From Tetramitus jugosus (taxonomy: Eukaryota > Heterolobosea > Eutetramitea > Acrasida > Vahlkampfiidae): DNA of 64,000 bases. Position numbers and translations under genes: made by a program. The notes beneath the pieces are model-generated. The model was not told where the DNA came from. It did not search any database and saw only the letters and a program-made list of their open reading frames with translations. This document shows positions 18,556-28,883 of the stretch, in pieces; within the stretch, counting starts at the first letter, position 1; the number at the start of each line of letters is the position of its first letter. The stretch is from NCBI GenBank assembly GCA_937625935.1, contig OW569374.1, positions 310,001-374,000 of the forward strand, given 5' to 3'.

Positions 18556-21500
18556 TTATTGCTTGGTGTATTGGGCGATCTGAGCTGCTAGGTCATCCTC
18601 TTGTGAAGAAGTGCTGGTGAGTGATGAAATGACGGCTTCTGGATCACTGACACGATTGTGCAATTCTTCATAGTTTGCATTGTATGCTTCAGTGTTTGGG
18701 ATGTGCTTGGAGTAGATGAGTGCTCTGAGTGCATATGGCGTCACTTGGTCTGGTTCGGCAGACAAGCTCTGATTCAACAGCTGAAGTGCATTCTCTGGTT
18801 GTTGTTTTTGGAGAAGAAGAATGGTGGCCTTCATGTTCAAGGCTTCAATGTTGTTGGAGTTATACTCGAGTGACCTCTCACAATCTCGCAGAGATGCTTC
18901 AATGTCCGATTTGAAAGAGCACAGCAGTTCAGCTCTTGCCGCATAAGAGTTGGCATCTGGAGTTAGGTTGATACTCGTATTTAGATCATCGAGAGCCTCA
19001 TCGTTCCGTCCCATATCTCTTAATATCAATGCACGCTCATAATAGCTTTCACTGTGATCGGCATCAGAAGTAATGGCACTATTCAGATCAGAAAGGGCTT
19101 TCTTGTCATCGCTGAGGAAATTCTTGTAAAGTTTAGCTCTGAACAAGAAAGCATCAGAAAAGTGGTTATCGAGCATGAGTGCTTTGTTAACATCAACTAG
19201 CGCTTTTCTCACATCCTGGTATGCTTCTGCGTAAGCTTTTGCTCGGGCGAGATAAAATGTTGGGTCTTCAGAGTTTCGTTCGATAGCCTGGTTAAAGTCT
19301 TCGAATGCCTCTTCCACTTGTCCCAACACAATAAATACCTTAGCTCGACGAACCAAGGCCCATGTGTCTTCTTCATCTAACTCTATCACCTTGTCAAGAT
19401 CTAACAGAGCTTCTCGGTATCTTTCTTCTTGAATAAAAGCGTTTGCTCGCTGACTGTATGCTTCGACGAACTGATGCTCAAGAGTAATTGCAGTTTCGAA
19501 ATCCTTGATAGCCTTCTGTGTGTCTTCTAATTGAAGGTAGGAAAGACCTCTCTCGAAATGGTAGACGGGATCAAAGTCATTACCCTTCAATTGAATTGCT
19601 TTCGTGATATCCTCCACTGACTGCTGCAAATTATCGTTATATCTATGGATGAGCCCACGACTGAAGTACACTCCAGCGTTGTCTGGGTCCACTTGAATAC
19701 ACTCATCAAAGTATCGTAGAGATTCTTCACTCATGTTCTTTTCTCCATATGCGATACCTAAATGCATGAGACAAAGTTGTTTCTCGCGCTGGGTTAAGTT
19801 CATGTTCTTAACATTCTCCAACTCGTTGATAGCTGTGTCATACTCTTCCATCTTAACATATGCTGAGGCTCTATATATCAACAATTCAGGATCAATTTGC
19901 ATGTTGTGCCTCTTTCTAATTTCAATCGCTTGGTCATAATCCTCTAATGCTGCCTGACCATCCTCTGTGTTACTCAAATGCAAGTATGCTCGAAGTGTGT
20001 AGGCTATAGGATCCTCTGGCTCCAATTTTATCGCTTGAGTAAATAATTGGATTGCTGACTCAGCATCACTGTCCGACAAAATTTTACCTAGATAAACAGG
20101 AGTTTGGAATGAAACTGAATTCTTTGCGATCGCAGTTCTGAAATCTTTCTCTGCAGCCTCAATGTTATTCAACCGATCATGGTGTACTCTTCCTCTGAAC
20201 TCATAAATAAGTGGAAAGTCCGGATCATACTTAATCACTTGATCAATGCTCTTCAACGCGCTATAATAGTTTTGTTGTTTTTCTTCGATTGCAGCTCGCA
20301 GATAATATGCTTGGACATGTTCATTATCAATCGAGTGAATAAGGTTTATATCACTCATGGCTTCAGCTAGTCTATCCTCGTATTTTGAAAGGAACATTGC
20401 TCTCTCATAGTATGCCTCTACATTCGTATTATTGAGAGAAATCGCCTTATTATAATCAGCCAAAGCCAAATCAAATGAATTCTCCTTCGAAGCATACACT
20501 TCACCACGTATCAAATAACTTGTTGGGTCTGTGTCATACAATTCGATACTTTTCTGTAAATCAGCTTCTGCACCAGGCATGTTCAATCGCGACAAGATTG
20601 CACCTCGACGCTGGAACGACAATGGGTTTTTAGCATCAAGGGAAACTGCTCTTGTTAAATCCGACAATCCCTGACTGTCCATATTGTCTTCAATATAGGA
20701 TTCTCCACGCACAACATAGGCAACAACGAGATCATTCAACAGCTCCATCGCCTGACCATAATACTTTTGAGCAAACGATTGAGAACCCTGCACTCGACTC
20801 AAAACACCTCTCAACAACACTGCAACGCTCGCTATATTTCTCACTTTCTGATATTCTCTCGATTGATCATCAAACAAGCGATAAAGAGATCTCAAACCAC
20901 TGTCAATCACTTGTTCGTTCTCGCCATCACTTTCTGCAATTCCAATTCTATACTTTGCGAGCATGGCAGCAGCTTGTTCGACATTGACCTCTCCTCTTTC
21001 ATTGACAATATTGCTAATGTCATCATGACCAAAACGATCCCATTCGTTCACATGAAACACTTGAAGCAAATCACCCGATCCAACAAAATGCTTGATTAAA
21101 TGAGAAGAAACGTTGTAAATTCTCGAAATTTGTATTCCGTTTTGCGAATGAATCATTGCCGAATGAAAATGAAAAAATGCTCTTCCAAATTGACCATTCT
21201 CAATACATGAAAGTGCATTTTGAATCTCTAACATGGCACTGTCCGGATAGAAATACTCGGAAGAACCTTCATTCAAACAATAGAGAGCTTGATAGAGCTT
21301 TTGAGAGAGCTCTTGTCTGTTGTTTTGCTCTTGTTGCTGTGATGAATAGTGTCTAGTCATGTGACGACTGATCAAGGAACAATTGAAAACTGAATCAACC
21401 ATGGTTGATTGATGTGTGCATACATGGCTCAGCCATTGTTTTTGATGAAAAGCTTTTCTTGTTGTTGTTGATTGTGAGAAATGACGACGATTGAGAATGA

Positions 21501-21591
21501 GAGAGGAAGGAACAGAAAGGAGTGAACGGTAAGAGGGTCCCTTTGATAAAGGCAAGGCCAATGAACCTAGCTTTGTTGTCTGTCTCAGCAT
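18556..21591 (-). CDS. Large mitochondrial TPR-repeat protein
   Basis: 1011 residues. The N-terminus (MLRQTTKLGSLALPLSKG, then RRHFSQSTTTRKAF) is basic, Ser/Thr-rich and free of acidic residues for over 50 positions, a typical mitochondrial presequence. From about residue 270 to 980 there are some twenty tetratricopeptide repeats with the usual W/L-G/A-Y-A-P spacing; many begin with DFETAI or DYNKAI types. TPR superhelices bind proteins; no catalytic domain is visible. A mitochondrial assembly or scaffold role is inferred. The gene is divergent from the KANSL2-like gene with 119 bp between starts. Confidence 0.85.
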   Translation of the reverse strand: MLRQTTKLGSLALPLSKGPSYRSLLSVPSSLILNRRHFSQSTTTRKAFHQKQWLSHVCTHQSTMVDSVFNCSLISRHMTRHYSSQQQEQNNRQELSQKLYQALYCLNEGSSEYFYPDSAMLEIQNALSCIENGQFGRAFFHFHSAMIHSQNGIQISRIYNVSSHLIKHFVGSGDLLQVFHVNEWDRFGHDDISNIVNERGEVNVEQAAAMLAKYRIGIAESDGENEQVIDSGLRSLYRLFDDQSREYQKVRNIASVAVLLRGVLSRVQGSQSFAQKYYGQAMELLNDLVVAYVVRGESYIEDNMDSQGLSDLTRAVSLDAKNPLSFQRRGAILSRLNMPGAEADLQKSIELYDTDPTSYLIRGEVYASKENSFDLALADYNKAISLNNTNVEAYYERAMFLSKYEDRLAEAMSDINLIHSIDNEHVQAYYLRAAIEEKQQNYYSALKSIDQVIKYDPDFPLIYEFRGRVHHDRLNNIEAAEKDFRTAIAKNSVSFQTPVYLGKILSDSDAESAIQLFTQAIKLEPEDPIAYTLRAYLHLSNTEDGQAALEDYDQAIEIRKRHNMQIDPELLIYRASAYVKMEEYDTAINELENVKNMNLTQREKQLCLMHLGIAYGEKNMSEESLRYFDECIQVDPDNAGVYFSRGLIHRYNDNLQQSVEDITKAIQLKGNDFDPVYHFERGLSYLQLEDTQKAIKDFETAITLEHQFVEAYSQRANAFIQEERYREALLDLDKVIELDEEDTWALVRRAKVFIVLGQVEEAFEDFNQAIERNSEDPTFYLARAKAYAEAYQDVRKALVDVNKALMLDNHFSDAFLFRAKLYKNFLSDDKKALSDLNSAITSDADHSESYYERALILRDMGRNDEALDDLNTSINLTPDANSYAARAELLCSFKSDIEASLRDCERSLEYNSNNIEALNMKATILLLQKQQPENALQLLNQSLSAEPDQVTPYALRALIYSKHIPNTEAYNANYEELHNRVSDPEAVISSLTSTSSQEDDLAAQIAQYTKQ

Positions 21592-21710
21592 TGCTTGTGA
21601 AATGTTTTCTTCTTCTTGAGTCGGAAAATTAATTATTGTCGGAACGTAGTATTTTTACAACTGAAAAATAGAAAAGCTTTGAAGTTCAAATCAAACAAAC
21701 AGCAGAAAAA

Positions 21711-23303
21711 ATGAACGCGGACACGAACACAACTGCACCAACAACAGAAACAACAGCATCACCATCCTCGACAATGATTCCCAAGGAAGAAGAAGGAGAT
21801 TCGATGATGGACAACGAAAGCTCTCATGACCACCATGGTGCTAGTGCCTCATCAAGCAGTCAGAATCCATTTGATCGATCAAGTGTTCAGGTGTTTGATA
21901 AGAAGGATCATTTGGGACCGGATGGAAAACGATTGTGTTCCTTTGGAGGTGCCATCTGTACTCAGAGACCCATGAAAAATTATGATTTTTGTGTCAAGCA
22001 TATTCTGCAGGATCCTAGTGCACCATTCAAGCAATGTGACTATGTCGTATCGAAAAATTCAAACAAGTTGTGTGCCAATCCTGTCAAGATGACTTTGAAT
22101 CAAGACACTAGATACTGCAATGCACACAAGCAAATGTTAGGCTTGATACCCAAGGGCAGTGGTCAATACTCCAAAAAGAGAAAACAACAAATGGCATCAG
22201 AAAAGAAATCGAGTTCAAAACGATCCAGAAAACAAATGTTGATGGAGGATGGTAGTGTGAAGATGAGTATGGCAAGTGCAAGCATGGCTGATGATGATGA
22301 CAATAGTGAGACAGAGTCAGATGATGATAATTCTACTGAAGTGATGCCGATTGCTCCTCAACCCAAAAGAGGCAAAAAGAGAAGATTGCTAAACAGGAAG
22401 CAAATGATGACATTCCACGAAGACTACTTTCATTCGATTGAAGGAGACAGTGAAACAGATTCCGATGTACCAACAGATGAAGACAATTTTGAGAGTAGTA
22501 ACCTGAACCAGGGATCAGTGTCGATCAATAATAGTCGGTTCTCATCCATGAGACAAAGTCCGTTCTTTGCGCGACAGTTGATGCAAATGGCAGCTCAACA
22601 ACAGGCAAGTGGAGCCGGAGGAAACAATATTTTGAGCCAGATGCTGTCATCTGACTATGTCGAGAAACATTTGATGACAAAGGAAGAATACTTGAAAATG
22701 AGACGAGATCAGATCTCGAAGCTACTGCTAATATATCAGAGACAGCACTCGAAACTGAAAAGGAGCTTGAAGAGCAAGTACAAGCGATTTATTCTTCAAA
22801 AGGAGCAAATGTTAAACAATTTGTCAGTAGCGGGCAGGAATGAGAAATTAAATGTCAGATTGAAGTCTACGGAAACTACGCGTGCTCCCTCGAAGCCTCT
22901 ATTTGAGTATCCTGATGAAAATGCACAAATCTATACGTGCGAAAAGGTGGAAAAGGTGAACAATGAAGGCATACCACTCTGTTCGTACGCTCAATGTAAC
23001 AATAAGCGAATGCTATGCAGTGATTTCTGTTTCAGACATATCCTGTATGACCATAATCAAAGACTGTACAAGGCTGGATCTACAGGTGTGTCTGACCCTG
23101 TGCTATGTGCTGCACCATCGTCTGGCACCAAGAAGGAATCAACGACAGCAGACCGCAAGACAATTGCCATAATTTCCAAGGACGAACCACTGATACCATT
23201 TGATACAACGACGAACACCAACTTGAGTGATGAACAGACTCTGCTGGGTGAAATGATCAAGCAATACCAAGACCTGAAAGCCAACACACAAAAAACGTGT
23301 TAG
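21711..23303 (+). CDS. KANSL2/INO80D-like protein with two C3Hx3H zinc fingers
   Basis: 530 residues. Two zf-C3Hc3H-type modules are visible: one near residues 78-142 (CSFGGAICTQRPMKNYDFC, VKHIL, then CANPV and YCNAHK) and one near residues 420-455 (PLCSYAQCNNKRMLCSDFCF, RHIL). Between them are an acidic, Ser-rich linker with Lys/Arg nuclear-signal-like clusters (KRGKKRRLLNRKQ) and a coiled coil near residues 325-370. In animals this pairing is found in KANSL2 of the NSL histone acetyltransferase complex and in INO80D. A chromatin role is inferred from this domain pairing. Confidence 0.78.
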   Translation: MNADTNTTAPTTETTASPSSTMIPKEEEGDSMMDNESSHDHHGASASSSSQNPFDRSSVQVFDKKDHLGPDGKRLCSFGGAICTQRPMKNYDFCVKHILQDPSAPFKQCDYVVSKNSNKLCANPVKMTLNQDTRYCNAHKQMLGLIPKGSGQYSKKRKQQMASEKKSSSKRSRKQMLMEDGSVKMSMASASMADDDDNSETESDDDNSTEVMPIAPQPKRGKKRRLLNRKQMMTFHEDYFHSIEGDSETDSDVPTDEDNFESSNLNQGSVSINNSRFSSMRQSPFFARQLMQMAAQQQASGAGGNNILSQMLSSDYVEKHLMTKEEYLKMRRDQISKLLLIYQRQHSKLKRSLKSKYKRFILQKEQMLNNLSVAGRNEKLNVRLKSTETTRAPSKPLFEYPDENAQIYTCEKVEKVNNEGIPLCSYAQCNNKRMLCSDFCFRHILYDHNQRLYKAGSTGVSDPVLCAAPSSGTKKESTTADRKTIAIISKDEPLIPFDTTTNTNLSDEQTLLGEMIKQYQDLKANTQKTC

Positions 23304-23514
23304 CCCACAACAACAATCAATCCCCACTCCCGAATATTCTTCGGTAAATATCTTTTACTCCGCTTACAATTTTGTGCAACCTTCAATGAATTTCTGACTG
23401 CCGACGTTTTTCACACAGCTTGAAACAAGTTCATTTTTGTCAAATCCGACTGCACACAACGCAAAAAGAAAGACAAACGCCCAACAACAACAAACAAAAA
23501 AAAAACACACAACC

Positions 23515-25518
23515 ATGACAAGAGGATTCACCGAAGACCAACAAGCAGAATACGCTCTCGACCAAAAACAAAAGGCAACCAAGGGCAAGAAAGGCCTCGG
23601 ATTCGCCTCTTCCAACACCAATAACAACAACAATAAGCAAACCACAACAACGACATCATCAGCCTACAGAGGATTTGTCAAATCATCCACACCAAGCAAG
23701 TTTGAAAAAGAGAACAAGGAACACTACAGCATTGAATCATCATCAAAGGACCATGACAAGTACCTCAATACACTTGTTTACAAATTTTTGATTAAAAATG
23801 GAAGAAGCAAAACAGCAAACACATTCAAATCCGAGTGTGGTCTCGAAGAAAATGATTTGAAGCGATTGGACCACATGAAGGCAGAGGATTTGAATTTGGT
23901 CAACATTGTTGATGTGTATGCAGAGGAGAAGGGTGTTGTCTATGAGTTTATGTCTCATCATGAAGAAGAAGCAGAAGCAGCAGACAAGAAGGAAGACAAG
24001 AAGAAGCAGGTTGATTCTTCAGACAGTGATAGTGACTCTGACTCGTCATCATCATCATCATCATCTGATAGTGATAGCTCTTCGGACAGTGACTCTGATT
24101 CGTCGTCTTCCTCCTCTGACAGTGATTCTTCTTCCGACAGTGACTCTGACTCTGATGAAGAAATGAGTAACGATAAGAAGAAGGCTACTGAAGAAAAGAA
24201 GGCTGTTGAGCCTGTGGTTGCTGAAAAGAAGACTCCTGCTGTTGTTGTTGCTGTTGCTGAACCAGAAAGCAAGAAGAACAAGAAGGCTGATAGTGACTCT
24301 GATAGTGATTCCGACAGTGATTCCGATTCGTCATCTTCATCCTCATCAGATAGTGATTCATCATCAGACAGTGACTCTGATAGTGACTCTTCCAGCGATA
24401 GCGACTCTGATTCAGCCAGTGATAGCGACTCTGATGAAGAAATGACTGAAGCAAAGAAACCTGCTGCTGCTGTTGTTGAAGAGAAGAAGAAGCCAGAAGA
24501 GGTGAAGAAGGTGGAGGAGAAGAAGAAGGTTGCAGCTGAATCATCTGACAGTGATAGCGACTCTGACTCTGATTCATCATCATCAAGCGACTCTGACAGT
24601 GATAGTGATTCTGATGAAGATATGGCTGAAGCAAAGAAGCCTGTTGTTGCTGCTGCTGTAGTTGAAGAGAAGAAACCAGAGGAGAAGAAGAAGCCAGAAG
24701 AAGCAAAGAAGGTTGCTGCTGATTCATCATCATCTGACTCTGATAGCGACAGTGATTCTGATTCCGATTCTGATTCTGATTCATCGTCGTCATCTTCCGA
24801 TAGCGATAGCTCTTCGGACTCTGACAGTGATTCTGACTCTGATTCCGATAGCGACAGTGATAGTGACTCTGATGTCGACATGGACAAGGACAGCAAGAAG
24901 AAGCCTTCTGCTGAAGCTGCTGTGGAAAAGGTTGCTGAGAAGGTTGCTGAAGTGTCCATTGCTGAATCCAAGACTGCTGTCGAAACAAAGAAGAAGGTCG
25001 AATCTGACTCTGATAGCGATTCTGATTCCGATAGCGACTCTGACTCCTCAAGCAGTGATAGCGATAGCTCTTCATCTGACTCTGATAGTGACAGCGACTC
25101 TGACTCTGATGGCTCCTCCTCATCAAGTGGTAGTGACAGCGATAGCTCTTCTTCTGATAGTGACAGCAAGAAGAGAAAGAGAGAAACCGAAAAGGTTGCT
25201 GAAGAAACCGAATCAACTGAGTCAACTGAAAAGCCAGTCACGAACACTTCTGAACCACCTTCAAAGAAGCCAAGAAACAATGTGCCATTCAAGAGAGTGA
25301 AGGAAGAAACTGTGACGTTCCTCGACGACAGATTGAAGGATAACGCTCCTGTTCCTGGATATTCTGATAGAGCACACGATATTCTAAAAGTAACGAGGGG
25401 AAAGTCATTTAGAACTGCTAAGAACAAGGCCAAGAAACAAACTGTATATAGAGGAGGTGCCATTGATGCCTATGCTGTCAACTCTATTAAGTTTGCAGTC
25501 AAACCAAAAGCTAATTAA
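23515..25518 (+). CDS. NOLC1: Nopp140/NOLC1 homologue (LisH, acidic Ser repeats, SRP40 C-terminal domain)
   Basis: 667 residues from the ATG at 23515 after a CAACAACAACAAAC leader; the upstream extension starts with TTG. A LisH motif lies near residues 82-115 ([20 protein letters not shown]). Residues about 165-545 alternate Ser/Asp blocks (casein kinase 2-type sites) with Lys/Ala/Pro/Val blocks in at least five cycles. Residues about 600-667 are the SRP40_C domain ([36 protein letters not shown]). This is the full Nopp140 layout. The protein chaperones snoRNPs and links nucleolus and Cajal-type bodies. Its stop is 9 bp from the convergent BBS8 stop. Confidence 0.93.
   Translation: MTRGFTEDQQAEYALDQKQKATKGKKGLGFASSNTNNNNNKQTTTTTSSAYRGFVKSSTPSKFEKENKEHYSIESSSKDHDKYLNTLVYKFLIKNGRSKTANTFKSECGLEENDLKRLDHMKAEDLNLVNIVDVYAEEKGVVYEFMSHHEEEAEAADKKEDKKKQVDSSDSDSDSDSSSSSSSSDSDSSSDSDSDSSSSSSDSDSSSDSDSDSDEEMSNDKKKATEEKKAVEPVVAEKKTPAVVVAVAEPESKKNKKADSDSDSDSDSDSDSSSSSSSDSDSSSDSDSDSDSSSDSDSDSASDSDSDEEMTEAKKPAAAVVEEKKKPEEVKKVEEKKKVAAESSDSDSDSDSDSSSSSDSDSDSDSDEDMAEAKKPVVAAAVVEEKKPEEKKKPEEAKKVAADSSSSDSDSDSDSDSDSDSDSSSSSSDSDSSSDSDSDSDSDSDSDSDSDSDVDMDKDSKKKPSAEAAVEKVAEKVAEVSIAESKTAVETKKKVESDSDSDSDSDSDSDSSSSDSDSSSSDSDSDSDSDSDGSSSSSGSDSDSSSSDSDSKKRKRETEKVAEETESTESTEKPVTNTSEPPSKKPRNNVPFKRVKEETVTFLDDRLKDNAPVPGYSDRAHDILKVTRGKSFRTAKNKAKKQTVYRGGAIDAYAVNSIKFAVKPKAN
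24010..25170 (+). repeat. Low-complexity Ser/Asp codon repeat inside NOLC1
   Basis: Imperfect trinucleotide-scale repeats of GAC/GAT and AGT/AGC/TCA/TCT codons in at least five blocks, separated by AAG/GAA/GCT-rich linkers. Synonymous codons vary a lot between blocks, which argues for selection on the protein rather than recent DNA slippage. The repeat also keeps other frames open on both strands. Confidence 0.85.
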
Positions 25519-25527
25519 ATGATGATC

Positions 25528-27224
25528 TCAAACCAAGAATCTCTGTTTTAATCTGTTCTGTAATTCTTGAGAGTCCGTGTGCGCAGGGTAAAGATCCTTC
25601 AATACTTTGCTCACTCCAACAAACGCCTCTTGGTGGTTGCCCATTTTGTATGATAGAAGTGCAGAGTTAAATAGTGGTTCATGTAAGAATGGACCGAGCT
25701 TAATGGCAGTATCAAAATTGCTCTTTGCCTCTTCAATATTCTCTTGTCGAAGCTCCAACACTCCTAAATTATTGTAAGATTCAGCATGATTTCCTTCAAT
25801 ACTTATAGCTACTTTGAATGACTGATAAGCTAGACTTAGATCACCAATACCAACAGCAACTTGTGCAATATTGTACCAAACATCCGCCATGTTCGAGTCA
25901 TCCGCTAAGGAAAGAGCTCTCTCGAAACAATTCAATGTCATATCATATTGAGATGAATAGAAACAACATAAAGCTAAATTATTCCATATTTCGGTATTGT
26001 TCACTCCCATCTGGACCAATCTTCGATAAAGTCTCAGGGCAACCTCTGGTTGATCTTCGTAAAAGTAATTAGAGGCCATACACGCGATCGATTCAATATT
26101 AGCACTATCAAGTTCTAACACCTTTTCGTAGTAGGTAATACACCTCTCAATGTCGCCAAGTTGATCATAAACTCTTGCCTGTCCTAGAATCAAATGGGTA
26201 TCTGCGGGGTGATTAATACAAGCTTTGGTGTATGTTTCAAGAGCGGTATTGGGTTGATCCAACTTGATGTACACTTTCGCCAACTCCAAATATGTGACAA
26301 CCATATCAGCCATTGCTAGGGAACTCTTGAATTGCTTCTCTGCATCTCTGTACAAACCCAATTGATAGTAACACTTTCCTAATCTCGATTTCCACCACCA
26401 ATCTTTAAATCTGAATGAAAGGGAAGTTAGATACGTGTTTTGTAGCCCAAAGATATTGAAAATCGCTACTTACTCCTCTTCCACCGTTGCAAAAGCAGTT
26501 AACTCTAATGTTTTCTTCGGATTATGCTCACAGTACAATAAGTAGTCACAGAGAGCTTTACCGAGAGCTGGTCTGGACGCATACTTCTTTAAATCAATTT
26601 GATCTGCATTAATAAATGGACCACCATCTTCAGAGTGCATTGATGCTGTTCCTAGTCGAACATATCTACCTGAGGATGTAACTGGTCTTGAAGTACCCGG
26701 CCGAGAACCCTGAAAAGCAGACTCCACTGACATTGACCCCGTTGTGGGTCTACCACCGGTTCCAGGCCGGGCAAAGCCAGTGATTGGTCTTCCGTCTCTT
26801 GTTGAAGGCCTCATTGCTTGATTGGCTGTATGAGCCCCTGTCATCGGTCTCTTCAAAGAAGTTCCAGGTCTTGGTGCTGACGCCATTGAGTTTTCATCCA
26901 TTAACAGCTCTGCAACTCCTTCGTCTTCCATCTCCGTATCATCTATCCAATCCTTGGCTGTGAGAGTTTTCACTTTTAACAACCACATTGCCTATTCTAA
27001 CCATTAATAAAATAATCTGTTGAGATGGTGGGAAAATAGTGAGACACTACCTTATCTTGCCAATTGATGGACAGAAGTCGAGTGGTAAGATCAAGGGTCT
27101 CATCAAATCGTCTTCTCTTATATCTACTGTATGCCAACAACGCTGGATCCATCTCTATCTCACTGTTAGGCTGAAGAACTCCAGTCGGGTATTGGTTGTA
27201 GTCATTTGTTTGATTGTTTTCCAT
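25528..27224 (-). CDS. TTC8: BBSome subunit BBS8/TTC8, three exons
   Basis: Exons on the minus strand: 27224-27051, 26991-26474 and 26410-25528, 524 residues, close to animal BBS8. Introns are 59 and 63 nt with GTAGTG and GTAAGT donors. Diagnostic segments: ARPGTS-like PRPGTSLKRPMTG and ITGFARPGT near the N-terminal third, SGRYVRLGTASM, DWWWKSRLGKCYY across the second junction, then TPR repeats with SNYFYEDQPEVALRLYRRL and VWYNIAQVAVGIGD. BBS8 is one of eight BBSome subunits that carry membrane cargo along cilia with IFT. It shows that the organism keeps ciliary trafficking genes. The preceding PH gene ends 60 bp upstream. Confidence 0.95.
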
Positions 27225-27284
27225 TTTCTATGGTTTGTTCCTGTAAATAATCGGAGAAACGAAGCTCTTGAGGAATGGTAGACT

Positions 27285-28343
27285 TTATTGCCTATCGTCG
27301 AATGAGGACTCGTCAGAGTCAGATGAGTATGACGAGTATGAGTTGGAACCTAGCGTGATATCATCCACTGATGGCGAGGTCAAGATAGATCGATTAATGT
27401 CGAACCATCTCTTTACAAAGATCATCCATCTTTGCTTCTCTTCTTCATTGGTTGCACTAAAGTAAAAGGTTCTGTCTTTAGTCACCAATTTGAATGTGAA
27501 CGCTTTTCCTTGTGAAATATCAGGCTTAACTTCTATTGCTTTTTCTTTCGATAAGTCTACAGTGTTCAGAGGCTTCTTATCCTCGTATGCTCCATAATAG
27601 CTGAATGTCAAATCTTCACGGAACACAAACCATCTCCTCTTCCAATTCTTTACAGCTTTTCCTTGCTTCAGCAAGTATCCTGCTTGAGAGCGGAGTGACT
27701 CTGAGGTTTCCTTCACGAGAGTCTGATTCTTCTCTTTCCATTGTTCAATTTCCTCGTACCAGATATCTTGATTAACCTGCACTAATTTCATAATTTCAGA
27801 TATGGATGATGTTGTTTGTTGACCAACCTGTTGGGACATGGTTTCAAACGACTTCTTAACATCTTTAGCTTCTTGATTTATAGCTTTCACCTTGGAGTAG
27901 ATGGTTCGAATGATCGTTTCACATCTGTGTTTTGAATTTTGTCATCAAGTTTAGTTCTAAGCGATCTGAATGGTTATCAAATTGAATTCTTACCTATTCA
28001 ATTTGTCTTTGTTTCTATCATCTTGCTGTTTTTCCTCTGCTACCGCTTCCTTTACGTTTCTTGCTTCCTTGTTCTTCTGTTCTTTCATCAGAAGATCAAT
28101 ATGATCTTTCATTGAGCATACCATCTATCATAATCATGTGAGAACGTGATCTCTTCCCAACTTTGAGAGACTGGTGAAACACATACCGCATAATAGTTTT
28201 CATTCTCATCTCTGAGTTTTTGGTTTTCTTCAATCAAAACCCTTATCAGATCTTCATTAAATACCAGTTAGAGCTAAGATCTCAATCTCATGTATTAGTC
28301 AGAAATTACCTTTTGCTTTGATTTCTTCAACCGTTCTCGACAT
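27285..28343 (-). CDS. Coiled-coil plus PH-domain protein, four exons
   Basis: Exons on the minus strand: 28343-28310, 28251-28187, 28124-27994 and 27924-27285, 289 residues. Introns are 58, 62 and 69 nt, all GT-AG, and the reading phase is kept at each junction. Residues 1-130 are charged and helical, likely coiled coil (LIRVLIEENQKLRDENENYY, then MKEQKNKEARNVKEA). Residues about 157-255 are a PH domain starting AGYLLKQGKAVKNWKRRWFV and ending with the invariant Trp in EEEKQRWMIFV. The C-terminus is Ser/Asp-rich. A membrane-targeted scaffold is likely; no family name can be given. Confidence 0.8.
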
Positions 28344-28883
28344 TGCTTTGTTTCTGTAGTTTGTGTCCCTCGGAGAAATATATGCCACAAACAGGTCATC
28401 GAGCCGAGAGCACCACAATCGAAATTCATGTCAGAATTCATCCTGTTCTGACGATGAATGTATGATGCACAAGCATATGCATTAATCAAGAAGCATGAAC
28501 CATGTCAGCTTTCCTCGCCACATGTTCTGAACTTACAATTTTTTTTAATTCTCCATTTTCTCCTCGAATAAATAGCTCGCTAGCTAAAATCTTCCTGTTG
28601 ATTTGGTTTGTTGGGCAAGTGACATTGTTCTTCTTGTTGATATTACCAGCCCAAAAAACACGTTACACTCAATCCAAACCCTTTGACCTGTACTATAATC
28701 ATTACCCGATTTCACCTAGACACGATGCATCACCACACACAACAAGACTTGAGAAGAATTCAAATCCTTTCTCAACACATTCAACCAACACCACTTTACA
28801 ACCAAGATTCCTCCCAACAACAACCACAAATCACATCAAACTTCACATCAAGCTTACAAAACAACCAACAAACAAACAACAGA
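28344..28883. other. 540-bp divergent promoter and leader region
   Basis: It lies between the coiled-coil PH gene (minus) and aspartate aminotransferase (plus). A plus-strand frame is open from 28502 (hydrophobic then Thr/Asn/Gln-rich), and the aminotransferase frame is open from an ATG at 28725. Both are dominated by CAA/ACA repeats characteristic of leaders here. I support no separate gene; the last 150 bp are probably 5' untranslated region. Confidence 0.4.

Noticed and set aside
23958-25463. A 501-codon antisense frame and a 346-codon antisense frame across NOLC1
   Set aside because: Both are by-products of the Ser/Asp codon repeat, which contains few stop triplets on either strand; the sense frame has a LisH and an SRP40 domain.
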